From the NCBI GenBank assembly GCA_023151185.1, contig JAKLJL010000009.1, forward strand, positions 62,001-126,000: a DNA stretch of 64,000 nucleotides. The letters run 5' to 3'. This DNA is from Bacteroidota bacterium (GTDB lineage Bacteria; Bacteroidota; JABWAT01). Below the pieces are notes generated by a model. It did no database searches and was not told the DNA's origin. It saw only the letters and a program-made list of their open reading frames with translations. Positions 1-9,770 of this stretch are shown here, piece by piece (position 1 is the stretch's first letter; each line of letters opens with the position of its first letter). The translations under genes and the position numbers were made by a program.

Positions 1-1
1 A

Positions 2-3000
2 TTCACTCAGCCGAACTCATCCTCACCTGTAACCTACCGTTTTTACATGTACGCAGAGGCTGGTACGGGTAGTGGTGGAATAGGTGATGGAACCGGGAAT
101 GATCTTGTAGTCAATGGATCTGTTTCCGCCTCCACCCCCTCAGTCAATCTCTCTGCTGATCTGAATGCTGGAACAGAAGCCGGAGCAACGGTTGTTACCC
201 TGACGGCGACTGCTTCCTCTGCCGTTTCCGGCGCACAAACTGTTGACGTTGCCGTTTCAGGAACTGGAATAACAGCCGGTGATTATTCCCTCGGGGCTTC
301 TTCAATTACAATTGCAGACGGTCAAACAACCGGGACCACCACTTTCACAGTAGTTGATGATGCCGCCATTGAAGGGTCTGAAACCGCAACGGTCACCATT
401 TCAAATCCGTCTTCCGGACTGGTTCTGGGATCAACTTTGTCTCAAAACATTGCCATCACCGACAATGATGCCAACAATGTAAATCTGTCGGCAGATGTAA
501 ATTCTGGTACAGAAGCAGGAACCACTGTAGTTACCCTTACCGCAACCGCATCGGCAGCCGTTACCGGCGATCAAACCGTTGATGTGGCCGTGACAGGAAC
601 CGGAATTACTGCCGGTGATTACACTCTTGGCGCAACTACTATTACCATTTTAAACGGAGCAACGACCGGAACGGTAACTTTTACAATTGTGGATGATGCT
701 GCAATTGAAGGTGCAGAAACTGCAACAATCACCATTTCCAATCCTTCATCCGGAATTGCCCTGGGTTCTACTTTATCACAGAATGTGGCCATTACGGATA
801 ACGATTTTGCAACCTCGGTTCAATTTTCCTCTGCTTCTGCAACAGTCGCTGAAGGAGTTGGAACCACAACTCTTACCTTATCCATTGCAAATCCAAGTGC
901 ATCAACGGCAACAACTGTTGATGTTGCCCTGACCGGCGGTACCGGATCGGCTGCTGATATCAATTCCTACACAACCCAAACTGTGACCTTCCCGGCAAAT
1001 ACCAGCGGAGATCAGACCGTTACTCTGACTGTCACGGATGATGCCCTGGTTGAAGGCTCCCAAACCCTCATTTTTACCCTTCAGAATGTATCCGGCGGGA
1101 ATTCAGCAGCTTTGGGGAGCCAGACCACGCATACCCTGACCGTTACCGACAATGATTTCAATTCGGTTTACCTGAATACAGCCAATGTTGCGGCAACCGA
1201 AAATTTTGATGGAATGGGAACAGCCGGGACTACCTTCCTGCAGGGATGGACTTCGACTGATGCAGGAATGGTAGTTAGTGATGGATCCTCTAATACGGGC
1301 TCTATTTATAATGTTGGAACAGCATCCGCCTCGGATCGTGCATTTGGTTCCCTGGCCGGAACCGTTGTACCTGTTTTTGGAGCATCTCTATTAAACAATA
1401 CCGGATCCACTGTTACAACTTTGGAATTTTCAGGTGTAATGGAACAATGGCGAGCAGGAGATAACGCAGTTGTCGAAACCCTTCCTTTTGAATATAGCAC
1501 AAACGCCACTTCTCTGACGACTGGGACCTGGACTGCTTTCACCTCGATGGACCTTGTTGAAAAACTGACGGGGACAACAACTGCTGCAGCAGTTGATGGA
1601 AACAATGCCGCCAACAGAACGGCAATTTCCGGAACCCTGACCGGACTTTCTGTTGCAAACGGCTCTGAGATCTGGATCAGATGGACGGATACCAACAATA
1701 CGGGTGCTGATGGGCTTTATGCCATAGATGATTTCTCGGTTACTCCGAATCCAAAACCGAAGGTTACGCTTTCAGCTACAGCAAATTCCGGAACCGAAGC
1801 GTCCGGTACTGTTGTGACACTGACTGCAACTGCTTCTTTTGCAGTTACCGGTTCACAAACGGTTGATGTTGCTGTTTCCGGGACCGGGATCACCGGAACA
1901 GACTATTCACTGAGTTCATCTTCAATCACAATTGCGGATGGTGCGACGACCGGAACTGCCACTTTTACCATTTTGGATGACAGTGATGTTGAAGGGGCTG
2001 AAACGGCAACGGTTACCATTTCAAATCCGTCTTCCGGTGTCGCCCTGGGAGCAACCGTTAGCCAAAATGTTGCAATAACTGATAATGACTTTGCAACCAC
2101 AGTTCAGTTTGCTTTAGCCTCCTCTTCGGTTGCTGAAGATGGCGGAACCATTGATTTATCCCTGTCGATTGCAAATCCGAGCGGAAGCACGGCTACAACT
2201 GTTGAAGTAGCCCTGACCTCAGGGTCTCCTGCCGATATCAACAGTTATTCAACTCAAACGGTCACTTTCCCGGCAGGATCTTCCTCTAATCAGACGGTTA
2301 CAATTACGGTAACCGATGATGCTTCGATGGAAGGCAACGAAAATTTAACCTTTACCCTTCAGAACCCTTCGGGTGGAAATGTGGCTGCATTAGGAGCCCA
2401 AACTACCCATACATTGACGATTACAGATAATGACAATGCCTCTATTTCTTTATCAGGTTCTGCAAACGAAGGAACTGAAAACGGTTCGGTTGTGACTGTC
2501 AACCTGACGAACGACACCTTTGTTGATCCTCTGACACCTGCCAACTGGACAGTTACAAACCTTCCTGCCGGTGTTTCAGTCGGTTCTATTGACCGGGTTA
2601 ATGCCACCCAGGTCACCATTACCCTTACCGGTAACAGGACCGATGATTATGATGCAAACCGCAGTCCGGTCGTTTCTGTAAGTCATGAAGAACTGACGGT
2701 TACCGCTTCCGGTACAACTTCTGCCAACTCCGGATTTAACTTCATTGCAACAGATGATGCCGAAAGTATTTCCATTGCCAGCGACGGATCCATAACAGAA
2801 GGAAGTGAGTCAGGTGAAGTTCTGACCGTGACTGTGACCGGGGGAACCCTGGTTTCGACCTTAACTCCGGCGAACTGGGTGATAACCAACGCCCCGGATG
2901 GTGTTACTTTCGGGAGCCCGGTACGGGTCAGTGCCACTCAGGCAACAATTACAATCACCGCGAACCGGACAACTGATTATGACGCAAACGATACCGACCT

Positions 3001-4792
3001 TCAGATTTCAGTTAATCAGGCGGAAATTGACGACTATTCCGGCGGAAATCTGGTTGCTTCCGGTGTGACTTTTACAGCCGTTGTTGAAGCCGTTCCAGCT
3101 GGATTTTTTACCGAATATGTCGAAGGAACCTCAAACAACAAAGCCATCGAGATTTTCAACAACTCGGGCTCTGCAATTGACTTTACTGCAGGCAGTTACA
3201 AAGTAGAGATTTATGCAAACGGATCAGCAACTGCAACCGGTACGATTTCCCTGACAGGGACCCTGGCAGCAAATGATGTTTATGTTATTGTCAATAGCTC
3301 TGCCTCTGCCGGCCTGAAGGCGTATGCAGATCTTCAGAGTGCAACCCTGAATTTCAATGGAGATGATGCCGTTGCTCTGAAATCTGGAACAGAAACCCTG
3401 GACGTTATTGGTCAGATCGGATCAGATCCCGGTACAGAATGGGTTGCCTCTGGTGTTTCGACCCTGGATAAAACCATAAGACGTAAAGCAACTGTGACCA
3501 TGGGGGATGCTGTCGGGTCGGATGCTTTTAATCCGTCTGTTGAATGGGATGTTTTTGCCGTAGATACCTTTACTGATCTTGGTCTGCCACCCTCACAGGC
3601 AAATCCGACTTCAGGAAACTATGCCAACGTCACCATTTCAGGCCCCACTACCCTGACCGGTAACCTGACTGTTTCTGGAACCCTGACTATTTCAGGTGCA
3701 AATCTGAATACCGGTTCAAACTCCATTAATCTTGGAAGTACCGGCTCCATTTCAGGGGAAACAACCACCAATTACATTCTTGGGACTGTAAATTATACCC
3801 CGACACTTTCGGGAAGTTCACCTGTGAATATTGGAGGTCTTGGCCTGACTATTAACCCGACAGGACAAAATCTGGGTGTCACAACCATAGTCCGTAAAAC
3901 CGGCGCCGCCTACAGTGTGCATGGTAAGGGAATCCGCAGACAGTGGACCATTTCACCTGCCAGTCAACCCGATGGAGCTGTAACCGTTACCATTACCTGG
4001 CCCAGTTCGGATGATAATGGGGTCGTTCTGAATGATTTGTATGTTGTCAGATCCGAGAATAACGGCTCAACCTGGCTCCTTCATGACGGTCCGTTTGTGA
4101 CTGCCAGCAACCCAAGATCGATCACCTTCACGACTTCCACCTTCTCAGACTGGACCGTAACCGATGGGGACTCTCCGCTGCCGGTTGATGTGGTCTCCTG
4201 GACAGCTACTCCGGGTAACGGCGTTGTCAAACTGGCCTGGGAAACAGCCTCCGAACTGAATAATGCCGGATTCGAACTTTACCGGTCAACTAAAAAGGAT
4301 ACAGATTTCCGGTTAATTGCCAGCTACCAGACCAATGAAAGTCTTCGTCCCCGGGGTCAGCAGGCCGGAAAATATGCCCTGAACGATAATCAGGTGATCA
4401 ACACCCGGACGTATTATTACAAACTGGTGGATGTATCCATTGACGGTAAACGGACCGAATACAAAGACGTTATTTCTGCAGTACCGACAGACGGGAAACC
4501 TCAGCAACCGGGATGGGAAGCCCCGATTGAGTTTAAGATTACCCAAGTGTATCCGAATCCGTTCAACCCATTTGCCACACTGGTTTTCAGCTTGCCTCAT
4601 GACGGGCTGGTTTCGGTTCGGTTGTTTAATGTCATTGGTCAGGAAGTGGCTGTGCTGAAGAATGAAGTCATGAAGAAGGATGCCGAACACACCCTCACCA
4701 TCAAGGGTGACGGACTTCCATCCGGAATTTACCTGGTAGTGGTCGAATCTGCCGGCCAGCGCCTTACGAAAAGACTGACCCTGCTGAAATAA
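2..4792 (+). CDS. Giant Calx-beta/lamin-tail surface protein with C-terminal sorting domain (5' partial)
   Basis: The reading frame is open to the left edge, so the N-terminus and signal peptide lie outside the window. Seen in order (nt): Calx-beta repeats at about 143-466, 479-805 and 815-1165 with TDND ends; a beta-sandwich at about 1170-1740 ending in AIDDFSVT; two more Calx-beta repeats to about 2440; a pair of related repeats at 2445-3090; a lamin-tail-like domain at 3105-3585; a module at 3600-4190 shared with the protein at 56961-60914; and a sorting domain with YPNPFNP at 4550-4570, ending in RLTLLK. Calx-beta and lamin-tail domains are common in adhesive or calcium-binding extracellular proteins. 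I infer an exported cell-surface or released protein; its ligand is unknown. It is transcribed alone and followed by a strong terminator. Confidence 0.88.
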   Translation, partial: FTQPNSSSPVTYRFYMYAEAGTGSGGIGDGTGNDLVVNGSVSASTPSVNLSADLNAGTEAGATVVTLTATASSAVSGAQTVDVAVSGTGITAGDYSLGASSITIADGQTTGTTTFTVVDDAAIEGSETATVTISNPSSGLVLGSTLSQNIAITDNDANNVNLSADVNSGTEAGTTVVTLTATASAAVTGDQTVDVAVTGTGITAGDYTLGATTITILNGATTGTVTFTIVDDAAIEGAETATITISNPSSGIALGSTLSQNVAITDNDFATSVQFSSASATVAEGVGTTTLTLSIANPSASTATTVDVALTGGTGSAADINSYTTQTVTFPANTSGDQTVTLTVTDDALVEGSQTLIFTLQNVSGGNSAALGSQTTHTLTVTDNDFNSVYLNTANVAATENFDGMGTAGTTFLQGWTSTDAGMVVSDGSSNTGSIYNVGTASASDRAFGSLAGTVVPVFGASLLNNTGSTVTTLEFSGVMEQWRAGDNAVVETLPFEYSTNATSLTTGTWTAFTSMDLVEKLTGTTTAAAVDGNNAANRTAISGTLTGLSVANGSEIWIRWTDTNNTGADGLYAIDDFSVTPNPKPKVTLSATANSGTEASGTVVTLTATASFAVTGSQTVDVAVSGTGITGTDYSLSSSSITIADGATTGTATFTILDDSDVEGAETATVTISNPSSGVALGATVSQNVAITDNDFATTVQFALASSSVAEDGGTIDLSLSIANPSGSTATTVEVALTSGSPADINSYSTQTVTFPAGSSSNQTVTITVTDDASMEGNENLTFTLQNPSGGNVAALGAQTTHTLTITDNDNASISLSGSANEGTENGSVVTVNLTNDTFVDPLTPANWTVTNLPAGVSVGSIDRVNATQVTITLTGNRTDDYDANRSPVVSVSHEELTVTASGTTSANSGFNFIATDDAESISIASDGSITEGSESGEVLTVTVTGGTLVSTLTPANWVITNAPDGVTFGSPVRVSATQATITITANRTTDYDANDTDLQISVNQAEIDDYSGGNLVASGVTFTAVVEAVPAGFFTEYVEGTSNNKAIEIFNNSGSAIDFTAGSYKVEIYANGSATATGTISLTGTLAANDVYVIVNSSASAGLKAYADLQSATLNFNGDDAVALKSGTETLDVIGQIGSDPGTEWVASGVSTLDKTIRRKATVTMGDAVGSDAFNPSVEWDVFAVDTFTDLGLPPSQANPTSGNYANVTISGPTTLTGNLTVSGTLTISGANLNTGSNSINLGSTGSISGETTTNYILGTVNYTPTLSGSSPVNIGGLGLTINPTGQNLGVTTIVRKTGAAYSVHGKGIRRQWTISPASQPDGAVTVTITWPSSDDNGVVLNDLYVVRSENNGSTWLLHDGPFVTASNPRSITFTTSTFSDWTVTDGDSPLPVDVVSWTATPGNGVVKLAWETASELNNAGFELYRSTKKDTDFRLIASYQTNESLRPRGQQAGKYALNDNQVINTRTYYYKLVDVSIDGKRTEYKDVISAVPTDGKPQQPGWEAPIEFKITQVYPNPFNPFATLVFSLPHDGLVSVRLFNVIGQEVAVLKNEVMKKDAEHTLTIKGDGLPSGIYLVVVESAGQRLTKRLTLLK

Positions 4793-4814
4793 GCTGATCA
4801 GGTTGTGAAATTTC

Positions 4815-4842
4815 AAAGCCCGGACAAAATCCGGGCTTTTTT
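4815..4842 (+). terminator. Rho-independent terminator after the Calx-beta protein
   Basis: A 9-bp stem (AAAGCCCGG / CCGGGCTTT) with a 7-nt loop is followed by T residues, 23 nt after the stop codon. It separates the surface protein from the GroES-like gene. Confidence 0.85.
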
Positions 4843-4872
4843 GTTTAGACGGAAATCCAGATTTTTGCAGAA

Positions 4873-4879
4873 AAGGAGG
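4873..4879 (+). promoter_or_regulatory. Shine-Dalgarno site fixing the GroES-like start
   Basis: AGGAGG-type site 9 nt before ATG 4889. It favours this start over an in-frame upstream ATG at 4805, which lies before the terminator hairpin. Confidence 0.75.
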
Positions 4880-4888
4880 GTTTGGAAA

Positions 4889-5257
4889 ATGAAACTGAAA
4901 AAGGAAATCATTGTCATTGGAGACCGGCTCCTGATCAGTCCGGATGATTTAAGGGAGAAAACTGAATCAGGGTTATATTTGCCGCCAACAGTTCGGGAAA
5001 AGGAAAAAATCCAATGTGGTTATGTGGTTAAAACAGGTCCGGGGTATGCTATCCCAAACCCTGCAGCAATGGATGATGAGCCCTGGAATAAGGACAAGCC
5101 CGAGGTGAAATATATTCCCCTGCAGGCAGAAGAGGGAGACTATGTGATGTATCTGAAGGATCAGGCGATAGAAATTCAGTTTGAAGAAAAGAAATATTAC
5201 ATCGCCCCTCAATCTGCCATTATGGTGATTGTCAGGAATACAGTTGTTGAAGAATAA
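4889..5257 (+). CDS. GroES-like co-chaperonin family protein
   Basis: 122 aa. It has the GroES pattern: IGDRLLISP near the N-terminus, ESGLYLPP where the GroEL-binding mobile loop lies, a GYVVKTGPG turn, then GDYVMYLKDQA and a final beta strand. Classical GroES is about 95 aa. The extra length is mainly an insert of about 25 residues after the GPG turn (around residues 55-80, containing PWNKDKP). GroES caps the GroEL folding chamber; this diverged form may have a modified mobile loop. No groEL is adjacent, so a role as the main co-chaperonin is unlikely and its partner is unknown. The start is set by a strong ribosome site. Confidence 0.8.
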   Translation: MKLKKEIIVIGDRLLISPDDLREKTESGLYLPPTVREKEKIQCGYVVKTGPGYAIPNPAAMDDEPWNKDKPEVKYIPLQAEEGDYVMYLKDQAIEIQFEEKKYYIAPQSAIMVIVRNTVVEE

Positions 5258-5455
5258 GCGTTGCCGGGCTGGAAAAAGTGACCATACAAAAATGAAGGAA
5301 AACGCCTGACTGGCTTAAAAGGCAGACAAAATGGAGTCATATTAAACCCTGGTGTTCCACTTTACATCTTATCGGTTCACCTGAGGGTTAAGAGTCTGCA
5401 CCAGATTTGATGGACGATTCTGATCCTGACTGTTTTTATAACTGAAAGGAGCAGA

Positions 5456-7225
5456 ATGATGCGTTGGTTATTGATTTTTCCGGTAGCCTTTTTGGTTCCG
5501 GTACTTTCTTCAGGTCAGCAAAAAACTATAACAGTTGATTTCGCCACTCCACTGGAACAAATAAAGGATCTGGGAGGTATAAACGGTGGTCCCGAAACAT
5601 CCCTGACCGAACCTTCATCGGTTGCGGGATATCACTCTGGTGGTGTCACGGGAGTAAGAATCCATGATGTTGCCGGGTTGCAGTATTTTGAATATGCTCC
5701 CACCTTTTGGGTTAATAAAAAGTTAAACGTGAATTTTAATCCTGCACTCGAAACCAGTTATAAATGGATCACAGCCGACCAGAAAATAGATTCGTTGATA
5801 ATCTGGGGATTCGAACCCTATTTCAGAATCGGGATCAATTTTGATGCAGCAAGGGATGTTTATAGTGCTGCGCCGGTGGACCCGGACGGATACCATTTTT
5901 CAAAGTTTTCTGAACTGGCAAAAAGAACTGTTCTTCATTTTAACCAGGGATGGGCAAACGGGAAAACCTACGGGATAAAATTCTGGGAAATCTGGAATGA
6001 ACCGGATGGTGGTTTTTGGAAAGATTCTGTCAATTCGCCATCCTCAAAACCTGGTGATTCGGTAGCCTTCGCAAGAATGTATAAGGAAGTAACCGATTCC
6101 ATGCTGAAGGCCGACCCGGGAATTCTTGTTGGTGGCCCGGGGGTTTTGTCAGGTTCAGTGGTGTCTAAAAGAAAATGGCTTACCACCTTTCTGACCGAAT
6201 GCTCGAAAAACAATGCCAGGCTTGATTTCTTTTCCTGGCACCTTTACGGGGCGCTGAATCCGTATGCAATTGCGATTCAGGGAGACTACATCAGGGGATT
6301 GCTGGATGGATTGGGGTTTCAGGGAACCGAAAGCCATGTTTCAGAACACAACATCCGCCTGGGGTCTGCCGATGCCAATTCTGCAAAACCCCTGATCAAT
6401 ACACCTAAACACGGCGCCTTCACGGCTTCTTCGATGATTTCTGCCCAGTTTGGGAAAATAGATAAATTGCTGTTCTATAAGGGAAAATCCTTTATGAATC
6501 TGTTTAAACCCGACTCTCTCGGGCTTCCTTCTCTGACCCTTTCAGGTCAGGGATTTACTGCCTTTACAGAACTTAGCCGGTTTACGCCTCAACGGGTGAA
6601 GGCAGATTCCTCAGAGTTTATTCAGTCAGAAACCTCTACAATGCGGGATACAACAAATCTGATGATCCTGGCCGGTCGTTCAGAAGATTTGAACGCCTGT
6701 TATGTCCTGATTTCCAATTATAACAGTAAATACAAATCCTGTCCGGTCACAATCAAAAACCTCCCCTGGACGCAGCCTGGAAAAGTTGAACTGCGAATTA
6801 CCAAAATGAATGCACAGGGAACGGTTACAGAATCAACTCAATCGGTTTCCCCTGAATCTGTTTTATCAATTACCGTCGATGAAATGCAGGCACCAGCCTT
6901 TGCCCTCTGCCGGTTTACCTATAAAACTGAAACGGGTATTGGTGAAAGGAACGGGGAAATAAACTCATTTTATCTGAACCAGAATTTCCCAAATCCATTC
7001 AACCCGACTACCAAAATTTCCTTTTCACTGGTTGATAAAGGTTCCATAACTCTGAAGATCTATTCAGTAACCGGAAATGAACTGGAGACTCTGATAAGTG
7101 GTGAGTTTCTGCCGGGGCAGCATGAGGCCAGTTTTGATGGCAGCAAATACAGTTCAGGTCTATATTTTTATGAATTGGTTTCAGGACACAGCCGGCAAGT
7201 CCGGAAAATGGTTCTGTTAAAATAA
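5456..7225 (+). CDS. Secreted GH39-like glycoside hydrolase with C-terminal sorting domain
   Basis: 589 aa. Signal peptide at residues 1-20 (hydrophobic, ending SSGQ). A TIM-barrel glycosidase region follows: FWEIWNEP at 176-183 has the NEP motif of clan GH-A enzymes, making E182 the candidate acid/base, and E297 in VSEHN is a candidate nucleophile. The region around 180-300 resembles beta-xylosidases of GH39. A C-terminal beta-sandwich and a sorting domain (FPNPFNP, ending MVLLK) follow. Predicted role: an extracellular or surface-attached exo-glycosidase on plant or microbial polysaccharide. The substrate cannot be read from the sequence. A GAAAGGAG ribosome site precedes ATG 5456. Monocistronic, with a terminator shared with hsp20. 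Confidence 0.78.
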   Translation: MMRWLLIFPVAFLVPVLSSGQQKTITVDFATPLEQIKDLGGINGGPETSLTEPSSVAGYHSGGVTGVRIHDVAGLQYFEYAPTFWVNKKLNVNFNPALETSYKWITADQKIDSLIIWGFEPYFRIGINFDAARDVYSAAPVDPDGYHFSKFSELAKRTVLHFNQGWANGKTYGIKFWEIWNEPDGGFWKDSVNSPSSKPGDSVAFARMYKEVTDSMLKADPGILVGGPGVLSGSVVSKRKWLTTFLTECSKNNARLDFFSWHLYGALNPYAIAIQGDYIRGLLDGLGFQGTESHVSEHNIRLGSADANSAKPLINTPKHGAFTASSMISAQFGKIDKLLFYKGKSFMNLFKPDSLGLPSLTLSGQGFTAFTELSRFTPQRVKADSSEFIQSETSTMRDTTNLMILAGRSEDLNACYVLISNYNSKYKSCPVTIKNLPWTQPGKVELRITKMNAQGTVTESTQSVSPESVLSITVDEMQAPAFALCRFTYKTETGIGERNGEINSFYLNQNFPNPFNPTTKISFSLVDKGSITLKIYSVTGNELETLISGEFLPGQHEASFDGSKYSSGLYFYELVSGHSRQVRKMVLLK

Positions 7226-7243
7226 AAAATTGCGGTTGTCAGG

Positions 7244-7275
7244 AAAAAAAAGGCGGGTTATCCCCGCCTTTTTTC
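7244..7275. terminator. Bidirectional terminator between glycosidase and hsp20
   Basis: GGCGGG / CCCGCC stem flanked by an A run on the left and a T run on the right, between convergent genes. It can work in both directions. Confidence 0.8.
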
Positions 7276-7732
7276 AGTTCACAGAAACAACCGGGATTTC
7301 CCGGGGTTTGATGGCTTCTGCCTTCGGAATGGTGATCGTAAGCTGTCCTTTGTCGAACTCAGCCCGGATTTCATCCTGACGGATCAGATCCGGCAGGGTA
7401 AAGGACCGGAAAAACTTTCCGGTTACCCGTTCAATCCGGTGGAAGTTCTGTTCCTTTTTCTCAGTTTCCTGCTTTCTTTCTCCGCTGATTGAAAGCTTTC
7501 CGCCTGAGATCTGAATTTTTACATCATCCTTACTGATTCCCGGAAGGTCACATTTCAGGATGAAGTGGTCTTTGTCTTCCAGAATATCGGTCAGCGGCGA
7601 CCAAACCGAGGATTCATACAAATCCATCACGGATTTTTCTCCGCCAAACGGATTCAGTTGATCGAAAACCCGTCTGAATTCTTTTTCAAAATCCAGAAGG
7701 TCTTTTCCTGAGTTCCAGCGAATGAGTGACAT
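7274..7732 (-). CDS. Small heat-shock protein, Hsp20/alpha-crystallin family
   Basis: 152 aa, the usual length. An N-terminal arm is followed by an alpha-crystallin domain (about residues 45-140) with the typical WSPLTDILEDKDHF entry, LPGISKDDVKI and LSISGERK strands, and a C-terminal IPV motif that docks neighbouring subunits in oligomers. Function in the family: ATP-independent holdase that binds unfolding proteins in the cytoplasm. An AAAGGAGG ribosome site lies just before ATG 7732. It is the second gene after a paralog 26 nt upstream, so probably one transcript. Confidence 0.95.
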   Translation of the reverse strand: MSLIRWNSGKDLLDFEKEFRRVFDQLNPFGGEKSVMDLYESSVWSPLTDILEDKDHFILKCDLPGISKDDVKIQISGGKLSISGERKQETEKKEQNFHRIERVTGKFFRSFTLPDLIRQDEIRAEFDKGQLTITIPKAEAIKPREIPVVSVN

Positions 7733-7758
7733 AGTTCCTCCTTTATTTTGATGGGTAG

Positions 7759-8199
7759 TTATTTAACGGTGATCGAAATTTCTTTTGGTTTTGTTTCTTC
7801 AGACTTCGGAAGATGAAGAATCAGTTGACCAAGCCGGTTTTCAGCTTTGATTTCCTCTGTTTGACAGTTTTTAGGTAAATTGAATGACCGGTAAAAGGTG
7901 CCGGAGGGACATTCTGAACGATGAACCGTAAGGGTTTCATCCCCTTTACTAACGTGTCTTTCTCCCGAAATTTCAAGTTTCCCTTCCTGAACTTTTATCT
8001 TGATTTCGTCGGGTGAGACTCCGGGAAGGTCCAGACGTAACTGCCAACTGTCTTTTGTTTCAAGAATGTCAGAAACCGGTGTCCAGACTGAATCCTGAAG
8101 CCTGCGGGAAGACCTCAAGGCCAGTTCATTAAATAACTGGTTGATGTCCTGTTCAGTTTTAACAAGATTAAAGCCCGGATGAATTCTGAGAAGTGCCAT
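7759..8199 (-). CDS. Small heat-shock protein, Hsp20/alpha-crystallin family (paralog)
   Basis: 146 aa. Same architecture as the downstream gene: alpha-crystallin domain at about 38-135 with WTPVSDILETKDSW, DLPGVSPDEIKIKV and LEISGERH, then a C-terminal ISI motif. It is clearly a tandem duplicate of the 7274-7732 gene. Two Hsp20 proteins often form mixed oligomers; that is inference here. An AAAGGA ribosome site precedes ATG 8199. The 180 bp upstream holds the promoter, but no CIRCE-type inverted repeat was recognised. Confidence 0.95.
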   Translation of the reverse strand: MALLRIHPGFNLVKTEQDINQLFNELALRSSRRLQDSVWTPVSDILETKDSWQLRLDLPGVSPDEIKIKVQEGKLEISGERHVSKGDETLTVHRSECPSGTFYRSFNLPKNCQTEEIKAENRLGQLILHLPKSEETKPKEISITVK

Positions 8200-8337
8200 G
8201 GTACTGATTCCTTTCGTTTTTTTGATTTACGACCCGTTATTTTTCAAAGGGCGTGCCAAAATAAAGGGATAGAACAGTTGACAGGGCGGGCTGAAAAAAA
8301 ATCAGGAGATGGTGACAGCCCGGTCAGACCAGACTGC

Positions 8338-8375
8338 CACAAAAATGAAAAACTGTCCTGCCGGTACGACAGGAT
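8338..8375 (-). terminator. Weak terminator-like hairpin after the di-heme lipoprotein gene
   Basis: Read on the minus strand: TCCTG / CAGGA with a 9-nt loop, then a T-rich tail. The stem is short, so this is tentative. Confidence 0.35.
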
Positions 8376-8381
8376 TTCATT

Positions 8382-9761
8382 TCAGAGAGATTTCAGGAAA
8401 GTTAACAGTTGGTCCCGTTCTACTTTCGAAAGTTTTTTAAAATTTTCCTTCGACTTCTCAGCCTCGCCACCGTGCCACAGGATGGCTTCTTCAAGGCTGC
8501 GGGCCCGGCCATCGTGCAGGTAATACGGCGTCCCGGTCACAACCTCGGTCAGCCCGATTCCCCACAACGGTGGAGTCCTCCATTCTGAACCGGTTGCCAG
8601 ATAGTCCGGCCGTCCATCGGCAAGGTCTTCCCCCATGTCATGAAGCAGAAGATCAGTATAGGGATGAATGGTCTGGTTACTCAGTTCAGAAACAACCGGA
8701 TGAAGACCTGTTTTCAACTGCGGTGTATGACAGGACTTACATCCGGCTGAGTTAAACAGGTCCTTTCCTTTAACAACCTGCGGATCGCCAGGATTACGCT
8801 GGGCGGGTACCGCAAGTGTCCGGACGTAAAATGCAGTTAAATCTGCATAGTCTCCGGTAATTTCCGGATCGTCATCAAGTTTTGAATCCTGCGGCTGTCC
8901 GTAACTGTTTTCTTTCGGGAAAAAGGGGGACGTGATTCCCATATCTTCCTGAAAAGCATTGGCTGTTTGCTGAAGCAGGTTCGGTGTGTTGGCTTTCCAG
9001 CCAAACCGACCGAGTTGAACGGACTGGGAAATGACATCCCACACATAATTCGGTCTTCCTGAAATCCCGTCCTGGTTCAGGTCATCCGGGTCAGATCGTC
9101 CAATAATTTCAGAGGAGGGAACAGCTTCAAGCAACCCAAGGCCAAAAACCGGTGGCGACAACCTGGGGGATAGCATCATACCGGCCGGAATCCCGGTGTA
9201 GGAATTGACCAGAGTGAAAACCGGTTTTCGGAGCTGCCAGCCAGTTCCGTCAGGATAAGACCCGGAAATCAACTCATAACTAACCTGAATTTCGGTTTCT
9301 GGCTGGATTCCGGCTGTTGCCTTTGGTTGGATCTGACCGCCGAATCCGGGAGCGCCAACCGGACCACCATGATCAGAAGAACCGGCCACACTTGCTCTGA
9401 GCAGAAGGGAAGTAAGCTGTTCTCCAGGTGCCGGTGCCTTTCCTCTTCCATCCCTGACATGGCAATTTTGGCATGAGGTATTATTGTACAAGGGGCCCAA
9501 TCCGCCAAAAACCTCAGCCGGTGCTGTTACAAAATGCTGACCAAAGGCGGCATCCCCATCAATATGCCGGGAAAGGCTTGCAGCCGATAAATTGGGCGCC
9601 GGCAATGAAAAGGCATGACTGGTTGCATCAAAAATGGTGGTTTCACCGCCTGAAAGGTGATCTGTGTTTTCAGCAGACGGGTCAGTCTGCGGGTCGTCAG
9701 AGCATGAAAACAGGAAAGTCCCGGTTAATATCAAAGCAATCTGGGGTACAAAAGAAGACAT
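8382..9761 (-). CDS. Di-heme cytochrome c-type lipoprotein, DUF1111/COG3488 family
   Basis: 459 aa. A lipoprotein signal ends in FLFSC with the lipidated Cys at 20. Two CXXCH heme c sites lie at 97-101 (CQNCH) and 341-345 (CKSCH). The C-terminus has the family pattern YYLHDGRA..EEAILWHGGEA. COG3488 proteins are annotated as predicted thiol oxidoreductases but resemble di-heme peroxidases and MauG-like enzymes; a proven reaction is lacking. It is the last gene of an operon: porin, imelysin, this gene, with gaps of 14 and 9 bp. COG3488 genes are repeatedly found with imelysin (IrpA-like) genes in iron-responsive clusters. I infer a periplasmic redox role in metal uptake. Confidence 0.88.
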   Translation of the reverse strand: MSSFVPQIALILTGTFLFSCSDDPQTDPSAENTDHLSGGETTIFDATSHAFSLPAPNLSAASLSRHIDGDAAFGQHFVTAPAEVFGGLGPLYNNTSCQNCHVRDGRGKAPAPGEQLTSLLLRASVAGSSDHGGPVGAPGFGGQIQPKATAGIQPETEIQVSYELISGSYPDGTGWQLRKPVFTLVNSYTGIPAGMMLSPRLSPPVFGLGLLEAVPSSEIIGRSDPDDLNQDGISGRPNYVWDVISQSVQLGRFGWKANTPNLLQQTANAFQEDMGITSPFFPKENSYGQPQDSKLDDDPEITGDYADLTAFYVRTLAVPAQRNPGDPQVVKGKDLFNSAGCKSCHTPQLKTGLHPVVSELSNQTIHPYTDLLLHDMGEDLADGRPDYLATGSEWRTPPLWGIGLTEVVTGTPYYLHDGRARSLEEAILWHGGEAEKSKENFKKLSKVERDQLLTFLKSL

Positions 9762-9770
9762 GGCTGGTCC

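Noticed and set aside
1306-1698. Minus-strand frame of 130 codons in the Calx-beta gene
   Set aside because: Antisense shadow of the repetitive Calx-beta/beta-sandwich coding sequence.
4313-4816. Minus-strand open frame of 167 codons at the end of the Calx-beta gene
   Set aside because: It is antisense to the conserved sorting domain, has no ribosome site and no recognisable family.
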